64,000 nucleotides of DNA from Ruegeria halocynthiae (GTDB lineage: Bacteria; Pseudomonadota; Alphaproteobacteria; Rhodobacterales; Rhodobacteraceae), in the NCBI RefSeq assembly GCF_000743705.1, contig NZ_JQEZ01000005.1, positions 62,001 to 126,000 on the forward strand. Reading direction: 5' to 3'. The position numbers and the translations under genes are program-made. Below, in pieces: positions 47,272-56,811 of the stretch. Below the pieces are notes generated by a model that worked only from the letters and a program-made list of their open reading frames with translations, was not told the DNA's origin and searched no databases. How positions within the stretch are numbered: position 1 is the stretch's first letter; each line of letters starts with the position of its first letter.

Positions 47272-47982
47272 TCAGTAGATCGGCGGCCTTAGACCGGCTT
47301 GAAACCAACTGACCAGTGAGACGATCGAATACACCGGCAGCCCCGTGGCCACCTGAATGTCGGCGGCGTAGGGGCACATGTTTGTACACTCTAGAACCAG
47401 TGCCCCAAGATCGGGATGTTCATCTTTCATCGCAAGAGCGGCCCGAATGTTATCGGCCCGCGCCTTTTCGGTATCCAAGGTCAATTCGTTGCCAAGGATC
47501 GCGCGCGTAAACTCGCGCCCACCTTCGGTCGACCCAATCGGCGTCCCTTCGGGCACATGGGCGCAACGCAAATGGTCCGGGGTCAGGGTCGAGGCCGAGA
47601 TCGTCAGGATGCCCGCCCGCTTATCAGACGGCAGAACCCGGTTCACCATCTCCACCTGCATAAGCGAAGAGGTGACAACAGGAACCGGCACCGCGTCGGA
47701 CAGTTCCTTTTGGAACAACGACAGGAACCCGCAATTCGTGGTTATTCCATCCACCCCGTCCTGAACCAGTTCCTGCGCCGCCTCGACAAAGGCATCCAGC
47801 AACCCGTGGCCCCTGTGGCGCACAATCAGATCGGGCGACGCATTCCGCACAATCCGGTAGTGAACCGGAAAAGGCCATGTCAGCGCATTGCCCATATCAC
47901 CGGGAATTCGGGGAAATCGGGCATCCAGCATCAATATCCCTACAGATGCGCCATACAACGATTTTCCGCCCTGCGCGATCAT
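47272..47982 (-). CDS. Aspartate/glutamate racemase family protein
   Basis: A 236-residue protein of the Asp/Glu/hydantoin racemase superfamily, which uses two cysteines as acid and base. The pair is visible in ITTNCGFLSLFQKEL and VLECTNMCPYA. The family also includes arylmalonate decarboxylases and maleate isomerases, so the substrate cannot be assigned. It lies 3 nt after the GntR regulator and forms a two-gene operon with it, divergent from the TPP enzyme, and belongs to the catabolic block. Confidence 0.85.
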   Translation of the reverse strand: MIAQGGKSLYGASVGILMLDARFPRIPGDMGNALTWPFPVHYRIVRNASPDLIVRHRGHGLLDAFVEAAQELVQDGVDGITTNCGFLSLFQKELSDAVPVPVVTSSLMQVEMVNRVLPSDKRAGILTISASTLTPDHLRCAHVPEGTPIGSTEGGREFTRAILGNELTLDTEKARADNIRAALAMKDEHPDLGALVLECTNMCPYAADIQVATGLPVYSIVSLVSWFQAGLRPPIY

Positions 47983-47985
47983 CGG

Positions 47986-48702
47986 CTAAACCTCTTCAAC
48001 TATCCGGGCCGAGATATCATCGGACCCTTCCATGTAGATGTTCGAAATCCCGTGGCGCACGGCATCCTGAACCTGATCCATCCGCTTGGCGATGTGCTGG
48101 CTTAGCACATCAGCCGCTTCATCGGCGTGTCGGTTCAGCAGAGCCTGCATGACCCGTTTGTGTTCTTCTTTCGATCGCTGCACCCGGTCCAGACTCAGGG
48201 AAATCCAGCGGATATAGCGAATGCGCTCGTTTATCCGGCGCAGGGTCTGCAAAAGCTCGGAATTGCCCGAGAGTCTGGCGATCTCCAGATGGAACGCCTC
48301 ATCCCGGCTGACCGCGTCCTCGATCGTCAGACCGGTAATGTCGATGCCGGTCGCATACAGGTCATCACGCAAGGCCTTTAGGTCGGCATCCGTTGCCTTG
48401 TCGCAGGCCAGCCGCACGGCGGCCACCTCGATCACCTGGCGCAACTCGAACAGGTCGAAAATTGTTTTGGCGTCCAGCGACCGGCAAAAGAACCCCTGCC
48501 CCGGGCGGAAATCGAACATTCGTTCCGCGACCAGCCGGTTCAGCGCTTCGCGCAGAGGTGTCCGGCTGACCCCCAGTTCCCGGGACAGCGCGACCTCGTT
48601 CAGGCGGTCACCCGGGCGCAGGCGGAATGAGACGGCCATCGCCTTTACCTGTTCGTAAATATCGTCAACGCGTGGACCCGCCATGAAACCGCCTTTTGCC
48701 AT
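47986..48702 (-). CDS. GntR/FCD transcriptional regulator
   Basis: A 238-residue regulator. Winged helix: LNEVALSRELGVSRTPLREALNRLVAERM (about residues 34-62). FCD ligand domain: LFELRQVIEVAAVRLACDKATD and DEAFHLEIARLSGN, with a D and H residues typical of metal/carboxylate binding in FadR-like proteins. Likely ligand: a carboxylic acid. An ATG at 48684 with AGGCGG before it is an alternative start. Operator candidates lie in the divergent region. Confidence 0.88.
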   Translation of the reverse strand: MAKGGFMAGPRVDDIYEQVKAMAVSFRLRPGDRLNEVALSRELGVSRTPLREALNRLVAERMFDFRPGQGFFCRSLDAKTIFDLFELRQVIEVAAVRLACDKATDADLKALRDDLYATGIDITGLTIEDAVSRDEAFHLEIARLSGNSELLQTLRRINERIRYIRWISLSLDRVQRSKEEHKRVMQALLNRHADEAADVLSQHIAKRMDQVQDAVRHGISNIYMEGSDDISARIVEEV

Positions 48703-48748
48703 TTACGGAACTGGTGCCACAAGGCGCGCTTGAGTTCAATATACAAAA

Positions 48749-48773
48749 CTGTATACAGACTTGCGTACAGCAA
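48749..48773. promoter_or_regulatory. Candidate operator for the divergent GntR/TPP-enzyme pair
   Basis: CTGTATACAG (48749-48758) is a perfect palindrome, followed by TTGC-GTACA-GCAA (48761-48773). Both lie between the two starts; TATACA-type words also recur at 48740. The spacing suits a GntR dimer. Confidence 0.5.
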
Positions 48774-48796
48774 CGATACAGATGGGAATCGCGACG

Positions 48797-50491
48797 ATGA
48801 CTGGCACGAACTACCTGACCGGGGCCGAGGCTATGGTGCGTATGCTTGAGGCGCACGGCGTGACGCACATGTTCGGCCTGTGCGGAGACACGACCCTGCC
48901 GTTTTATGATGCGCTGGCGCGGATGGATCACGGCATTCAACACATCCTGACCCGCGATGAACGCCATGCGGCCTATATGGCCGATGGCTATGCACGGGTA
49001 ACCGGCAAGCCGGGCGTGTGCGAGGGGCCGTCAGGCGGTGGCGCGACCTATATTCTGCCCGGTGTGATCGAGGCCAACGAAAGCTCGGTGCCGATCCTTG
49101 CGATCACCTCGGACGTGGCGACCACAAGCCGGGGCAAATACCCTTTGACCGAGCTGGATCAGGCCGCATTGTTCAAGCCGCTGTCCAAGTGGAACACATC
49201 GCTGGACGATGCGGCCCGCCTGCCCGCCATGGTGCGCGCCGCGTTCCGCGCGATGACCACCGGCACCCCCGGTGCGACCCATCTGGCGCTGCCTTTCGAC
49301 ACGCAGAAAGGTCAGGTTGAAGAGGCCGAGATTTGGGCTGACGACCGCCACCGCAGCTATCCGGCTGAACCTGCGGCCCCGGATCAGGCTGCAATCGAAG
49401 CGGCGGCTGATGTCCTTGCCAGCGCCAAGTCGGCCGTTGCGATTTGCGGCGGCGGGCCGGTTTTGTCGGGCGCAACACAGGCACTGCATCAGGTGGCCGC
49501 GTTGCTGGATATGCCTGTTGCAACAACCGTGTCCGGTCAGGGATCCATCGCGGAAACCGATCCCCTGTCTCTTGGCGTTGTGGGGTCGAACGGCGGCATT
49601 CCCGCCACGCGCGCGGTTGTGGATCAGGCTGACGTCGTATTGTTCATCGGGTGCCGGGCCGGGTCGGTCACGACCGAACGCTGGCGCAGCCCGGGCCGCG
49701 ATGCGACCATCATCCATATCGACAGCGACCCGATGGCCATCGGTGCAAACTATCAGACCCAGGTGGCCATCTGCGCCGATGCCCGTTTGGCGCTGGAGGC
49801 GCTGGCAGAGGCATTACAGGCACGGGATGATCTGACCGCCCAAGGCGGCGCAGCAAAAGCCAAAGCGGCGTGGCAGGCGAAGCTGGCCGCATTTACGCCC
49901 CTGGCCGCCAGTCAGGACACGCCAATCCGCCCCGAGGCGGTCATGGCCGCGCTGATGGACACTCTGGATGACGACGCGATTGTCGTGGCCGATCCGGGCA
50001 CGCCCTGCCCGTATTTCAGCGCCCACTATCGTTGGCGGACGTCGGGGCGGCAGTTCATCACAAACCGCGCGCATGGGGCGCTTGGCTATGCCTTGGGTGC
50101 CGCCATGGGCGCGCATGTCGGCCGCCCGTCGGTCAAAACTCTGGCCGTGATGGGCGACGGGTCTTTCGGCTTTGCCTGCGGTGAATTTGAGACGATGGTG
50201 CGCCACAACATGCCGATCACATCAATTGTGTTCTCGAATGCGGTGTTCGGCTGGATCAAAGCCGGGCAGGACACGGGATTCGGGCAGCGCTATTACAACG
50301 TCGATTTCAACCGCACGGACCATGCCGCCGTTGCCTCGGCCTTTGGGGTCAGGTCATGGACAGTGAAAGATCCACGCGACCTGCGGCGCGTATTGAAAGA
50401 GGCGATTGAACATGACGGCCCGACCCTGGTCGACATCTATTCGCAACCCCTTCACGAAGCGGCGGCACCGGTGTCGGAATGGGTGGCATAA
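48797..50491 (+). CDS. Thiamine-diphosphate-dependent enzyme, acetolactate-synthase-like
   Basis: The 564-residue protein has the three-domain TPP fold: a PYR domain with catalytic E55 in TRDERHAAYMADGYAR, a central domain, and a PP domain with the metal/TPP motif GDGSFGFACGEFETM near residue 451. It lacks the acetohydroxyacid synthase small subunit and any ilv neighbour, so a catabolic 2-oxo acid decarboxylase or lyase is likelier than valine synthesis. ATG 48797 gives MTGTNYLTGAEAM. Its 3' end overlaps the LysR gene by 40 nt, in convergent order. Confidence 0.86.
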   Translation: MTGTNYLTGAEAMVRMLEAHGVTHMFGLCGDTTLPFYDALARMDHGIQHILTRDERHAAYMADGYARVTGKPGVCEGPSGGGATYILPGVIEANESSVPILAITSDVATTSRGKYPLTELDQAALFKPLSKWNTSLDDAARLPAMVRAAFRAMTTGTPGATHLALPFDTQKGQVEEAEIWADDRHRSYPAEPAAPDQAAIEAAADVLASAKSAVAICGGGPVLSGATQALHQVAALLDMPVATTVSGQGSIAETDPLSLGVVGSNGGIPATRAVVDQADVVLFIGCRAGSVTTERWRSPGRDATIIHIDSDPMAIGANYQTQVAICADARLALEALAEALQARDDLTAQGGAAKAKAAWQAKLAAFTPLAASQDTPIRPEAVMAALMDTLDDDAIVVADPGTPCPYFSAHYRWRTSGRQFITNRAHGALGYALGAAMGAHVGRPSVKTLAVMGDGSFGFACGEFETMVRHNMPITSIVFSNAVFGWIKAGQDTGFGQRYYNVDFNRTDHAAVASAFGVRSWTVKDPRDLRRVLKEAIEHDGPTLVDIYSQPLHEAAAPVSEWVA

Positions 50492-51372
50492 GCCGCGATT
50501 GCGGGCGTCAGCTGTGCCAGAAACTCTTGCGCGATAGAGGACAGCGGACGCCCCCTTGCCGTGATGATCGCCATGTCCAGCATGACTGCGGGCCGGAACG
50601 GGCGGGTCTGGTATCCGCTTTCGGCATCGAAGGTGACCGTGAAAGGATCAATCACGGCCACACCCATGCCCTGCTTGACAAAGCTCAGCAGGTTTTCCGA
50701 CAGATGGGTGTGAATTTTCGTTCGCCACGTACACCCGGCCGCCTGAAAGATATCGCGCGTTCGCCGGTGGGTCTGATGTTCGGGGCCCATCACAATAAAG
50801 GGCTCATCTTTCAGCTGCTGAGGCGTCAGCACATCGTATTGCCCCAGATCACTGTCTTCTGGAAAAGTGGCCAGGGTTTCAAAGTGGAATTCCTGAAAGT
50901 TCAGCGTGTCATGAAGAATGGGCATTTCGACAATGCCAATCTCGAACAGGCCCGAGATCACCCACTCTTGTATCTTGGACGAATATTGCGATTGGAAACT
51001 GACTGACAGGTTCGGACGGCTGGCGGCGAACCGCGCGATCTCGCGCGGCATGAACCCAAACGACAGCAGGTGCGGCGCGGCGACCTGTAGCTGACCGGGG
51101 TGCTTGTTCTGCAAATCCGTCACCGCCTGCGCCACGTGATCCAGCCCGCGCACCACTGTATCAACCTCGCGAAACAGCAGATCGGCCTCTGGCGTAGGCA
51201 ACAACCGGCCCTTGTTGCGTTCGAACAATGTCAGACGGGTTTCCCGCTCCAGCTGGGACAGCAGGTTGCTGATCCCCGGTTGCGATATCCCCAGAACCGA
51301 GGCAGCACCGGTTACCGTGCCGGTCTCAATGATCGCGTGAAACGCCTGCAATTGCCGGAACCGAAGGGACAT
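50452..51372 (-). CDS. LysR-type transcriptional regulator
   Basis: A 306-residue LTTR. MSLRFRQLQAFHAIIETGTVTGAASVLGISQPGISNLLSQLE is split over the winged helix (I give only its edges: start RQLQAFHAII, helix GISQPGISNLL). The effector domain follows. It is divergent from the enolase-superfamily gene, 100 nt away, and probably activates it. The convergent 40-nt overlap with the TPP-enzyme gene is unusual. Confidence 0.9.
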   Translation of the reverse strand: MSLRFRQLQAFHAIIETGTVTGAASVLGISQPGISNLLSQLERETRLTLFERNKGRLLPTPEADLLFREVDTVVRGLDHVAQAVTDLQNKHPGQLQVAAPHLLSFGFMPREIARFAASRPNLSVSFQSQYSSKIQEWVISGLFEIGIVEMPILHDTLNFQEFHFETLATFPEDSDLGQYDVLTPQQLKDEPFIVMGPEHQTHRRTRDIFQAAGCTWRTKIHTHLSENLLSFVKQGMGVAVIDPFTVTFDAESGYQTRPFRPAVMLDMAIITARGRPLSSIAQEFLAQLTPAIAAYATHSDTGAAAS

Positions 51373-51397
51373 TGCGCAACTCTCATCATTTTTTCTG

Positions 51398-51420
51398 ATA
51401 CCATTGCTATAACATAGTAT
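51398..51420. promoter_or_regulatory. Candidate LysR binding site
   Basis: ATAC...GTAT with inner CTAT-AAC-ATAG (51407-51417), an AT-rich dyad between lysR and the enolase-superfamily gene, in the usual position for an LTTR site. Confidence 0.45.
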
Positions 51421-51472
51421 TTGAAATGATATACCCGTCGCGGCACGGTTCATCCCAACAACCGGAGGACCA

Positions 51473-52606
51473 ATGAGCGATTTAAGCCAGACCATTACCA
51501 GGTTCGACCTTTGGCACCTTGAGCTGCCCGTCACGTCCCGGCGCGACCACGGGATTGGATCGGTCGAAGGCAGCTGTGAGGTGGTGATCCTGCGCCTGAC
51601 TGCGGAAGACGGATCACAAGGGTTTGGCGAGGCCTCTCCCTGGTCGGTTTTCACCGGCACGCCCGAAGCGACGTTTGCGGCGCTGAACCGCTATATCCGC
51701 CCGCTGGTTTTGGGCGCGCGGGTGGCGGATCGCGCGGCGATCATGGCAAAGACGGCCAATGCGGTTGCCCATTGCACCGAAGCAAAGGCCGCGCTTGAAA
51801 GTGCGCTGCTTGACCTGACCGGGCGCATCAGCGGCCTGCCGGTCTGGGCGCTGATGGGCGGTAAGTGCCGCGACACGATCCCGCTGAGCTGTTCCATCGC
51901 CAACCCCGACTTTCAGCAGGACATCGCGCTGCTGGAACGGCTAAAGGACGACGGCGTTCAGATCGTCAAACTGAAAACCGGGTTCAAGGACCACGCGTTT
52001 GACATCATGCGGCTGGAACATCTGGCGCACCACTACCCCAAGTTCTCGGTACGTGTTGATTACAATCAGGGCCTGTCGATTGAGGACGCCCCGGCACAGG
52101 TCCGGGATGTTGCGCAGTTCGAACCGGATTTTATCGAACAACCCGTACGGGCACATCACTTCGCGATGATGGCCAGGCTGCGAAATCAGATCGACATCCC
52201 CCTGCTGGCCGATGAAAGCGTGTTTGGCCCCGAAGACATGGTGCGCGCCGCGCGCGAAGGCATTTGTGACGGTGTCTCGGTCAAGATCATGAAATCCGGC
52301 GGGCTTAGCCGTGCTCAAACCATGGCGCGTATCGCTGCCGCCCATGGGCTTAGCGCTTATGGAGGTGATATGTTCGAGGCCGGGCTGGCCCATCTGGCCG
52401 GAACCCACATGATCGCCGCGACCCCTGAAATCACCCTGGGGTGCGAATTTTATCAGGCTTCCTACTTTCTGAAACAGGACATTCTCGAAGACCCCTTTCC
52501 CGTACAGAACGGGCAGGTGATCGTACCGGACACACCCGGTTTGGGCGGTCGCCCGGATCGCGACAGGCTGAACCACTATGCCGTAGTCAAGGCGGTGGCG
52601 GCATGA
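51473..52606 (+). CDS. Mandelate racemase/muconate lactonizing enzyme family protein
   Basis: A 377-residue enolase-superfamily enzyme. The capping domain is at the ends, and the barrel has the MLE-subgroup residues: K166/K168 (KLK), metal ligands D196 (RVDYN), E222 (FIEQP) and D247 (LADES), and the second lysine K271 (VKIMKSGG). The two-lysine plan suits epimerases of amino acids or N-substituted amino acids, dehydratases such as the cis-3-hydroxyproline type, and cycloisomerases. The substrate is unassigned. The FAD oxidase gene overlaps its stop (ATGA), so the products should act in sequence. Confidence 0.86.
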   Translation: MSDLSQTITRFDLWHLELPVTSRRDHGIGSVEGSCEVVILRLTAEDGSQGFGEASPWSVFTGTPEATFAALNRYIRPLVLGARVADRAAIMAKTANAVAHCTEAKAALESALLDLTGRISGLPVWALMGGKCRDTIPLSCSIANPDFQQDIALLERLKDDGVQIVKLKTGFKDHAFDIMRLEHLAHHYPKFSVRVDYNQGLSIEDAPAQVRDVAQFEPDFIEQPVRAHHFAMMARLRNQIDIPLLADESVFGPEDMVRAAREGICDGVSVKIMKSGGLSRAQTMARIAAAHGLSAYGGDMFEAGLAHLAGTHMIAATPEITLGCEFYQASYFLKQDILEDPFPVQNGQVIVPDTPGLGGRPDRDRLNHYAVVKAVAA

Positions 52607-53853
52607 GTGAGCGGAAAACCATCGCCATCATCGGTGCTGGTATCGTGGGGGTTTCAACCGCGATCTGGCTGCAACGCGATGGGCACAACGTGATCCTGAT
52701 TGACAAAGCCGGACCCGGCGAAGGGGCCTCGCACGGGAATGGAGGGGTTCTGGCGTCCTGTTCGATTATTCCCGTCACCGTTCCAGGGTTGCTGAAAAAA
52801 GCGCCCGGGATGCTGTTCAACCCGACCCAGCCGCTGTTCCTGAAATGGGGCTACCTTCCCAAGCTGCTGCCCTGGCTGCTGCGTTACATGAAACATGCCA
52901 ACGCAAGCGACGTTGAACGCATCGCCGCCGCCCTGACCCCGATCGTGGGCGACAGCCTGAACGATCATCGGGCGCTGGCTGCTGGCACCGGTGCCGAGAA
53001 ATGGATCATACCGTCGGATTACCTGTTCCTATATGAGAGCCGAAAGCACTTTGAAGGCGACGCGCTGGGCTGGGATATCCGCCGTAAACAGGGGTTCACG
53101 TGGGAGGAGCTCGAAGGGCAGGCTTTTCACGATTATGACCCGGTTTTCAGCAAGGATATCGGCTTTGCCGCAAAGCTGGGCGACCACGGTCACATCACCG
53201 ATCCGGGGCGGTATGTCAAAGACCTGGCCGCGCATGTCCAGGCCAGCGGTGGCCAGTTCATCCGTGCCGCAGTTGATGACGTGGTGCGCGAAAACGGCAA
53301 GGTGACCGGCATACGCGCAGGCGGTGAAACCATCGCCTGCGACACCGCGATTGTGACGGCAGGCGTCTGGTCCGGCCCTTTGGCACAGAAATTGGGTGTT
53401 TCTGTTCCTCTGGAAAGCGAACGTGGATATCATCTTGAATTGGTGGAACCTTCTGCGATGCCCAAAAGCCCGGTTATGGTAGCTTCGGGTAAATTCGTCG
53501 CCACCCCGATGGATGGCCGCATACGTCTGGCCGGGATTGTCGAGTTCGGCGGGCTGGACGCGCCGCCCTCGCGGGGGCCATTCGAGTTGATGCGCAAAAA
53601 CGCCCGGGCGGCCTTTCCGGGCGTGACGTGGAAAGACGAAGTGGAGTGGATGGGACACCGGCCCGCGCCCGCAGATTCGATCCCCGTGATCGGAGAGGTG
53701 CCGGGGATCAACGGGGCCTACATGGGATTTGGCCACCATCACATCGGCCTGACAGGCGGGCCAAAAACAGGGCGCCTTTTGGCGCAGATGATCGCGGGCA
53801 GAACCCCGAACACGGATATAGGGGTCTACGCCCCTTCGCGATATACAACATAA
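52603..53853 (+). CDS. DadA-like FAD-dependent amino-acid oxidase/dehydrogenase
   Basis: The 416-residue protein is a DAO-family flavoenzyme. Its FAD-binding start is [18 protein letters not shown] (residues about 6-23), followed by [13 protein letters not shown]. The C-terminal closing motif [23 protein letters not shown] is typical of D-amino acid dehydrogenases (DadA-like). Likely substrate: a D-amino or N-methyl amino acid, giving a 2-oxo acid. It is translationally coupled to the enolase-superfamily enzyme and precedes a TRAP transporter. Confidence 0.87.
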   Translation: MSERKTIAIIGAGIVGVSTAIWLQRDGHNVILIDKAGPGEGASHGNGGVLASCSIIPVTVPGLLKKAPGMLFNPTQPLFLKWGYLPKLLPWLLRYMKHANASDVERIAAALTPIVGDSLNDHRALAAGTGAEKWIIPSDYLFLYESRKHFEGDALGWDIRRKQGFTWEELEGQAFHDYDPVFSKDIGFAAKLGDHGHITDPGRYVKDLAAHVQASGGQFIRAAVDDVVRENGKVTGIRAGGETIACDTAIVTAGVWSGPLAQKLGVSVPLESERGYHLELVEPSAMPKSPVMVASGKFVATPMDGRIRLAGIVEFGGLDAPPSRGPFELMRKNARAAFPGVTWKDEVEWMGHRPAPADSIPVIGEVPGINGAYMGFGHHHIGLTGGPKTGRLLAQMIAGRTPNTDIGVYAPSRYTT

Positions 53854-53903
53854 CCAAGCCGGTGAAAAACACCGGCACAGCAATCAACAACTGGGAGAAT
53901 ACG

Positions 53904-54881
53904 ATGAAAAAGCTGACACGCCTTCTGGCGGCAACCGCGCTGACCGCCGCTGCGACCCTTCCGGCAACGGCCGAAAAATGGGACATGCCGATGGCCTATT
54001 CGGCGTCGAACTTTCATTCGGCCACCGGTGCCGAGTTCGCCAAATGCGTGACCACCGGCACAGGCGGCGAGATCGAAATTGTCACCCACCCGTCCGGCTC
54101 GCTGTTCAAAGGTGCCGACATCAAGCGCGCCATCCAGACCGGTCAGGCCCCGATTGGCGAGCGTCTGCTGTCCGGCCATCAGAATGAAAACGCACTGTTC
54201 GGGTTCGATTCGATCCCGTTTCTGGCCACGTCCTTTGACGACAGCGCAAAACTGTGGGAGGCCGCAAAACCATCCATCGAAAAACTGCTGGCCGAACAGA
54301 ACCTGACCCTGCTGTACGCCGTGCCTTGGCCGCCGCAGGGGCTGTATTTCAAGAATGAGGTGAACTCGGTCGCTGAGATGAAGGGCATCAAGTTCCGCTC
54401 GTACAACAACGCCACATCACGTCTGGCCGAACTGACAGGTATGCTGCCGGTTACCATCGAAGCCGCCGAAATCAGCCAGGCTTTTGCCACCGGCGTTGCC
54501 GATTCCATGGTCTCGTCCGGATCAACGGGGTATGACCGCAAGGTATGGGAAAGCCTGGATTATTTCTACGAAGTCGACGCCTGGCTGCCGCGCAACTATG
54601 TGTTGGTCAACTCGGATATCTGGGCAGGCACCTCGGACGCCAACAAGAACGTCATCAGTGCCTGCGCTGAACTGGCTGAATATGCGGGCAACTGGCGGGC
54701 CAAGGAATACACCGGGTTCACCTTGCAGGGGTTGCGCGATGGCGGCATGACCGTTGGCCCGGCGTCTGAGCAGATGACGAACGAGCTGAAAGAGATCGGC
54801 GTCACCATGACCAACGAGTGGCTGGAAGCCGCCGGAGACGAAGGCAAAGCCATCGTCGATGGTTTCAACGCGGCCCAATAA
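53904..54881 (+). CDS. dctP: TRAP transporter solute-binding protein (DctP family)
   Basis: The 325-residue periplasmic protein starts with signal peptide MKKLTRLLAATALTAAATLPATA (cut before EKW). The mature protein shows the DctP layout, with a long central part (PWPPQGLYFKNEVNSVAEM, GIKFRSYNNATSRLAELTG) and the arginine in KFRSY as the usual carboxylate-binding residue. It should bind a carboxylate or amino-acid-like solute. Followed by a strong hairpin and dctQ-dctM. Confidence 0.92.
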   Translation: MKKLTRLLAATALTAAATLPATAEKWDMPMAYSASNFHSATGAEFAKCVTTGTGGEIEIVTHPSGSLFKGADIKRAIQTGQAPIGERLLSGHQNENALFGFDSIPFLATSFDDSAKLWEAAKPSIEKLLAEQNLTLLYAVPWPPQGLYFKNEVNSVAEMKGIKFRSYNNATSRLAELTGMLPVTIEAAEISQAFATGVADSMVSSGSTGYDRKVWESLDYFYEVDAWLPRNYVLVNSDIWAGTSDANKNVISACAELAEYAGNWRAKEYTGFTLQGLRDGGMTVGPASEQMTNELKEIGVTMTNEWLEAAGDEGKAIVDGFNAAQ

Positions 54882-54891
54882 CCTTTTGGGC

Positions 54892-54919
54892 ACGGGCGGC
54901 AGTCAGAATTGCCGCCCGT
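54892..54919 (+). terminator. Strong hairpin between dctP and dctQ
   Basis: ACGGGCGGCA and TGCCGCCCGT form a perfect 10-bp stem with loop GTCAGAAT right after the dctP stop. Without a T-run it may act as an attenuator or mRNA stabiliser that keeps binding protein in excess over permease. Confidence 0.6.
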
Positions 54920-54952
54920 TTACAATTCAATCAAAAACACAGCGGGGACAGT

Positions 54953-55486
54953 ATGGCGGTTTTGCGAGGGCTTCGGTCCGTACTGGATTTCATTTATCTT
55001 GCGGCAGGTGTGCTGGCGGCGCTCAGCCTCATTGCCATTCTGGTTCTGATCGTGGTGCAGATGCTGGCCCGCTGGACCGGCGAGGTCTTTCCCGGCGCGC
55101 CCGATTATGCCGGATACGCGATGGCCGCCGCCTCGTTCCTGGCTTTTGCCAACGCGCTGAACCGTGGCAGCCATATCCGTGTTTCCATCCTGCTCAACAC
55201 GGTGCCCGACAAGTTCCGGCGCGTGCTGGAAATCTGGTGTTTTGGCATCGGAACCGCAGTGATGTGGTACTTCTGCTGGTACGCCTATCGCTTTGTTTTT
55301 TGGAGCTGGAAGTTCAACGACATCAGTCAGGGGCAGGACAAAACCCCCTTGTGGATTCCGCAGTCCGCCATGCTGATCGGCGCGATCATTCTGGCCATCG
55401 CCCTGACCGATCATCTGATCCACGTTCTGTTCCGGGGCGATCACCGCATCACCCGCGATCTGGCTGACCAAAGCCACGGAGAGTAA
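54953..55486 (+). CDS. dctQ: TRAP transporter small permease (DctQ)
   Basis: The 177-residue protein has four hydrophobic helices (e.g. ALSLIAILVLIVVQMLARW and AMWYFCWYAYRFVFW-like regions) and the family's FLAFANALNRGSHIRVSIL segment. It partners DctM. ATG 54953 was chosen; an earlier in-frame start lies in the dctP sequence. Begins 71 nt after dctP and is 4 nt ahead of dctM. Confidence 0.92.
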   Translation: MAVLRGLRSVLDFIYLAAGVLAALSLIAILVLIVVQMLARWTGEVFPGAPDYAGYAMAAASFLAFANALNRGSHIRVSILLNTVPDKFRRVLEIWCFGIGTAVMWYFCWYAYRFVFWSWKFNDISQGQDKTPLWIPQSAMLIGAIILAIALTDHLIHVLFRGDHRITRDLADQSHGE

Positions 55487-55490
55487 GAGC

Positions 55491-56804
55491 ATGGAAAACG
55501 CATCAATCATCATCCTCTTTCTCTTTGTTCTGTTCACCCTGCTGGGCTCCGGCGTCTGGGTCGGCCTTGCCCTGATGGGCGTCGCCTGGGTGGGGATGGA
55601 GCTGTTCACCACCCGCCCCGTCGGCGACGTCATGATCACCACGATCTGGTCGGCTTCGTCCTCATGGACGCTGACGGCGCTGCCGATGTTTATCTGGATG
55701 GGTGAAATTCTGTATCGAACGCGATTGTCCGAGGACATGTTCAAGGGGCTTTCCCCGTGGATGGCGCCCCTGCCCGGCGGGCTGGTACACACCAATATCG
55801 TCGGCTGCACGGTCTTTGCCGCCGTGTCCGGATCATCCGCCGCAACCCTGACCACGGTCGGCAAGATGTCGATCCCCGAACTGCGCAAGCGCAACTATCC
55901 CGAGCGGATGATCATCGGCACACTGACAGGTGCTGCGACGCTGGGCCTGATGATCCCGCCTTCGCTGACGCTGATCGTCTATGGCGTCACCATCAATGAA
56001 TCGATCACCAAGCTGTTTTTTGCGGGCATCCTGCCGGGGCTGTTTCTGGCCGCGATGTTCATGGGGTATGTGGCGATCTATTCCAAGCTTGGCAAAGACT
56101 GGAATCCGAACCAAGAGGGCAAGCTGAGTTTTTCCGAAAAGGTCAGGAACTCACGCTTTTTGCTGCCGGTGATCTTGCTGATTACGGTTGTGATCGGGTC
56201 GATGTATCTGGGCTATGCCACCGCGACCGAGGCCGCCGCCTTTGGCGTGATCGGAGGGCTTCTGCTGGCCGCCGGTCAGGGATCACTGACGTGGAAAACC
56301 TTTACGGCAAGCCTGATGGGCGCGACCCGCACCAGCGCCATGATTGCGCTGATTCTGGCGGGGGCGGCGTTTCTGTCCTTGTCGATGGGCTTTACCGGGC
56401 TGCCGCGTGGTCTGGCCGATCTGATCGCCGGATGGGATCTGACGCGGTTCGAACTGCTGATGGTGCTGCTGGTCTTTTACATCATTCTGGGGTGTTTTCT
56501 GGACGGTATCTCTTCGGTCGTGCTGACCATGGCCGTGGTCGAGCCGATGATCCGCGACGCCGGGATCGACCTGATCTGGTTCGGCATCTTCATTGTCGTC
56601 GTGGTTGAGATGGCGCAGATCACGCCCCCCATTGGGTTCAACCTGTTTGTCATGCAAGGCATGACCAACCACGAGATGGGCTATATCGCCCGTGCCGCGA
56701 TTCCGATGTTCCTGATCATGGTGGTGATGGTGTTCGTGCTGATCTGGTTCCCGGAATTGGCCACATGGTTGCCGGAAAACCTGCGGCAAAGCCCGTCAGG
56801 GTAG
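55491..56804 (+). CDS. dctM: TRAP transporter large permease (DctM)
   Basis: The 437-residue protein has about 12 membrane segments and the DctM hallmarks GSSAATLTTVGKMSIPEL and IPPSLTLIVYGVTINESITKLFFAGILPG, and QITPPIGFNLFVMQG. It is the sodium-driven transport subunit of DctPQM. It follows dctQ and is 7 nt ahead of the BASS-like gene. Confidence 0.95.
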   Translation: MENASIIILFLFVLFTLLGSGVWVGLALMGVAWVGMELFTTRPVGDVMITTIWSASSSWTLTALPMFIWMGEILYRTRLSEDMFKGLSPWMAPLPGGLVHTNIVGCTVFAAVSGSSAATLTTVGKMSIPELRKRNYPERMIIGTLTGAATLGLMIPPSLTLIVYGVTINESITKLFFAGILPGLFLAAMFMGYVAIYSKLGKDWNPNQEGKLSFSEKVRNSRFLLPVILLITVVIGSMYLGYATATEAAAFGVIGGLLLAAGQGSLTWKTFTASLMGATRTSAMIALILAGAAFLSLSMGFTGLPRGLADLIAGWDLTRFELLMVLLVFYIILGCFLDGISSVVLTMAVVEPMIRDAGIDLIWFGIFIVVVVEMAQITPPIGFNLFVMQGMTNHEMGYIARAAIPMFLIMVVMVFVLIWFPELATWLPENLRQSPSG

Positions 56805-56811
56805 CCCGGCC

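Noticed and set aside
48797..50491. Biosynthetic acetolactate synthase (ilvB)
   Set aside because: No ilvN, ilvC or other branched-chain gene nearby; the surroundings are catabolic and regulatory.
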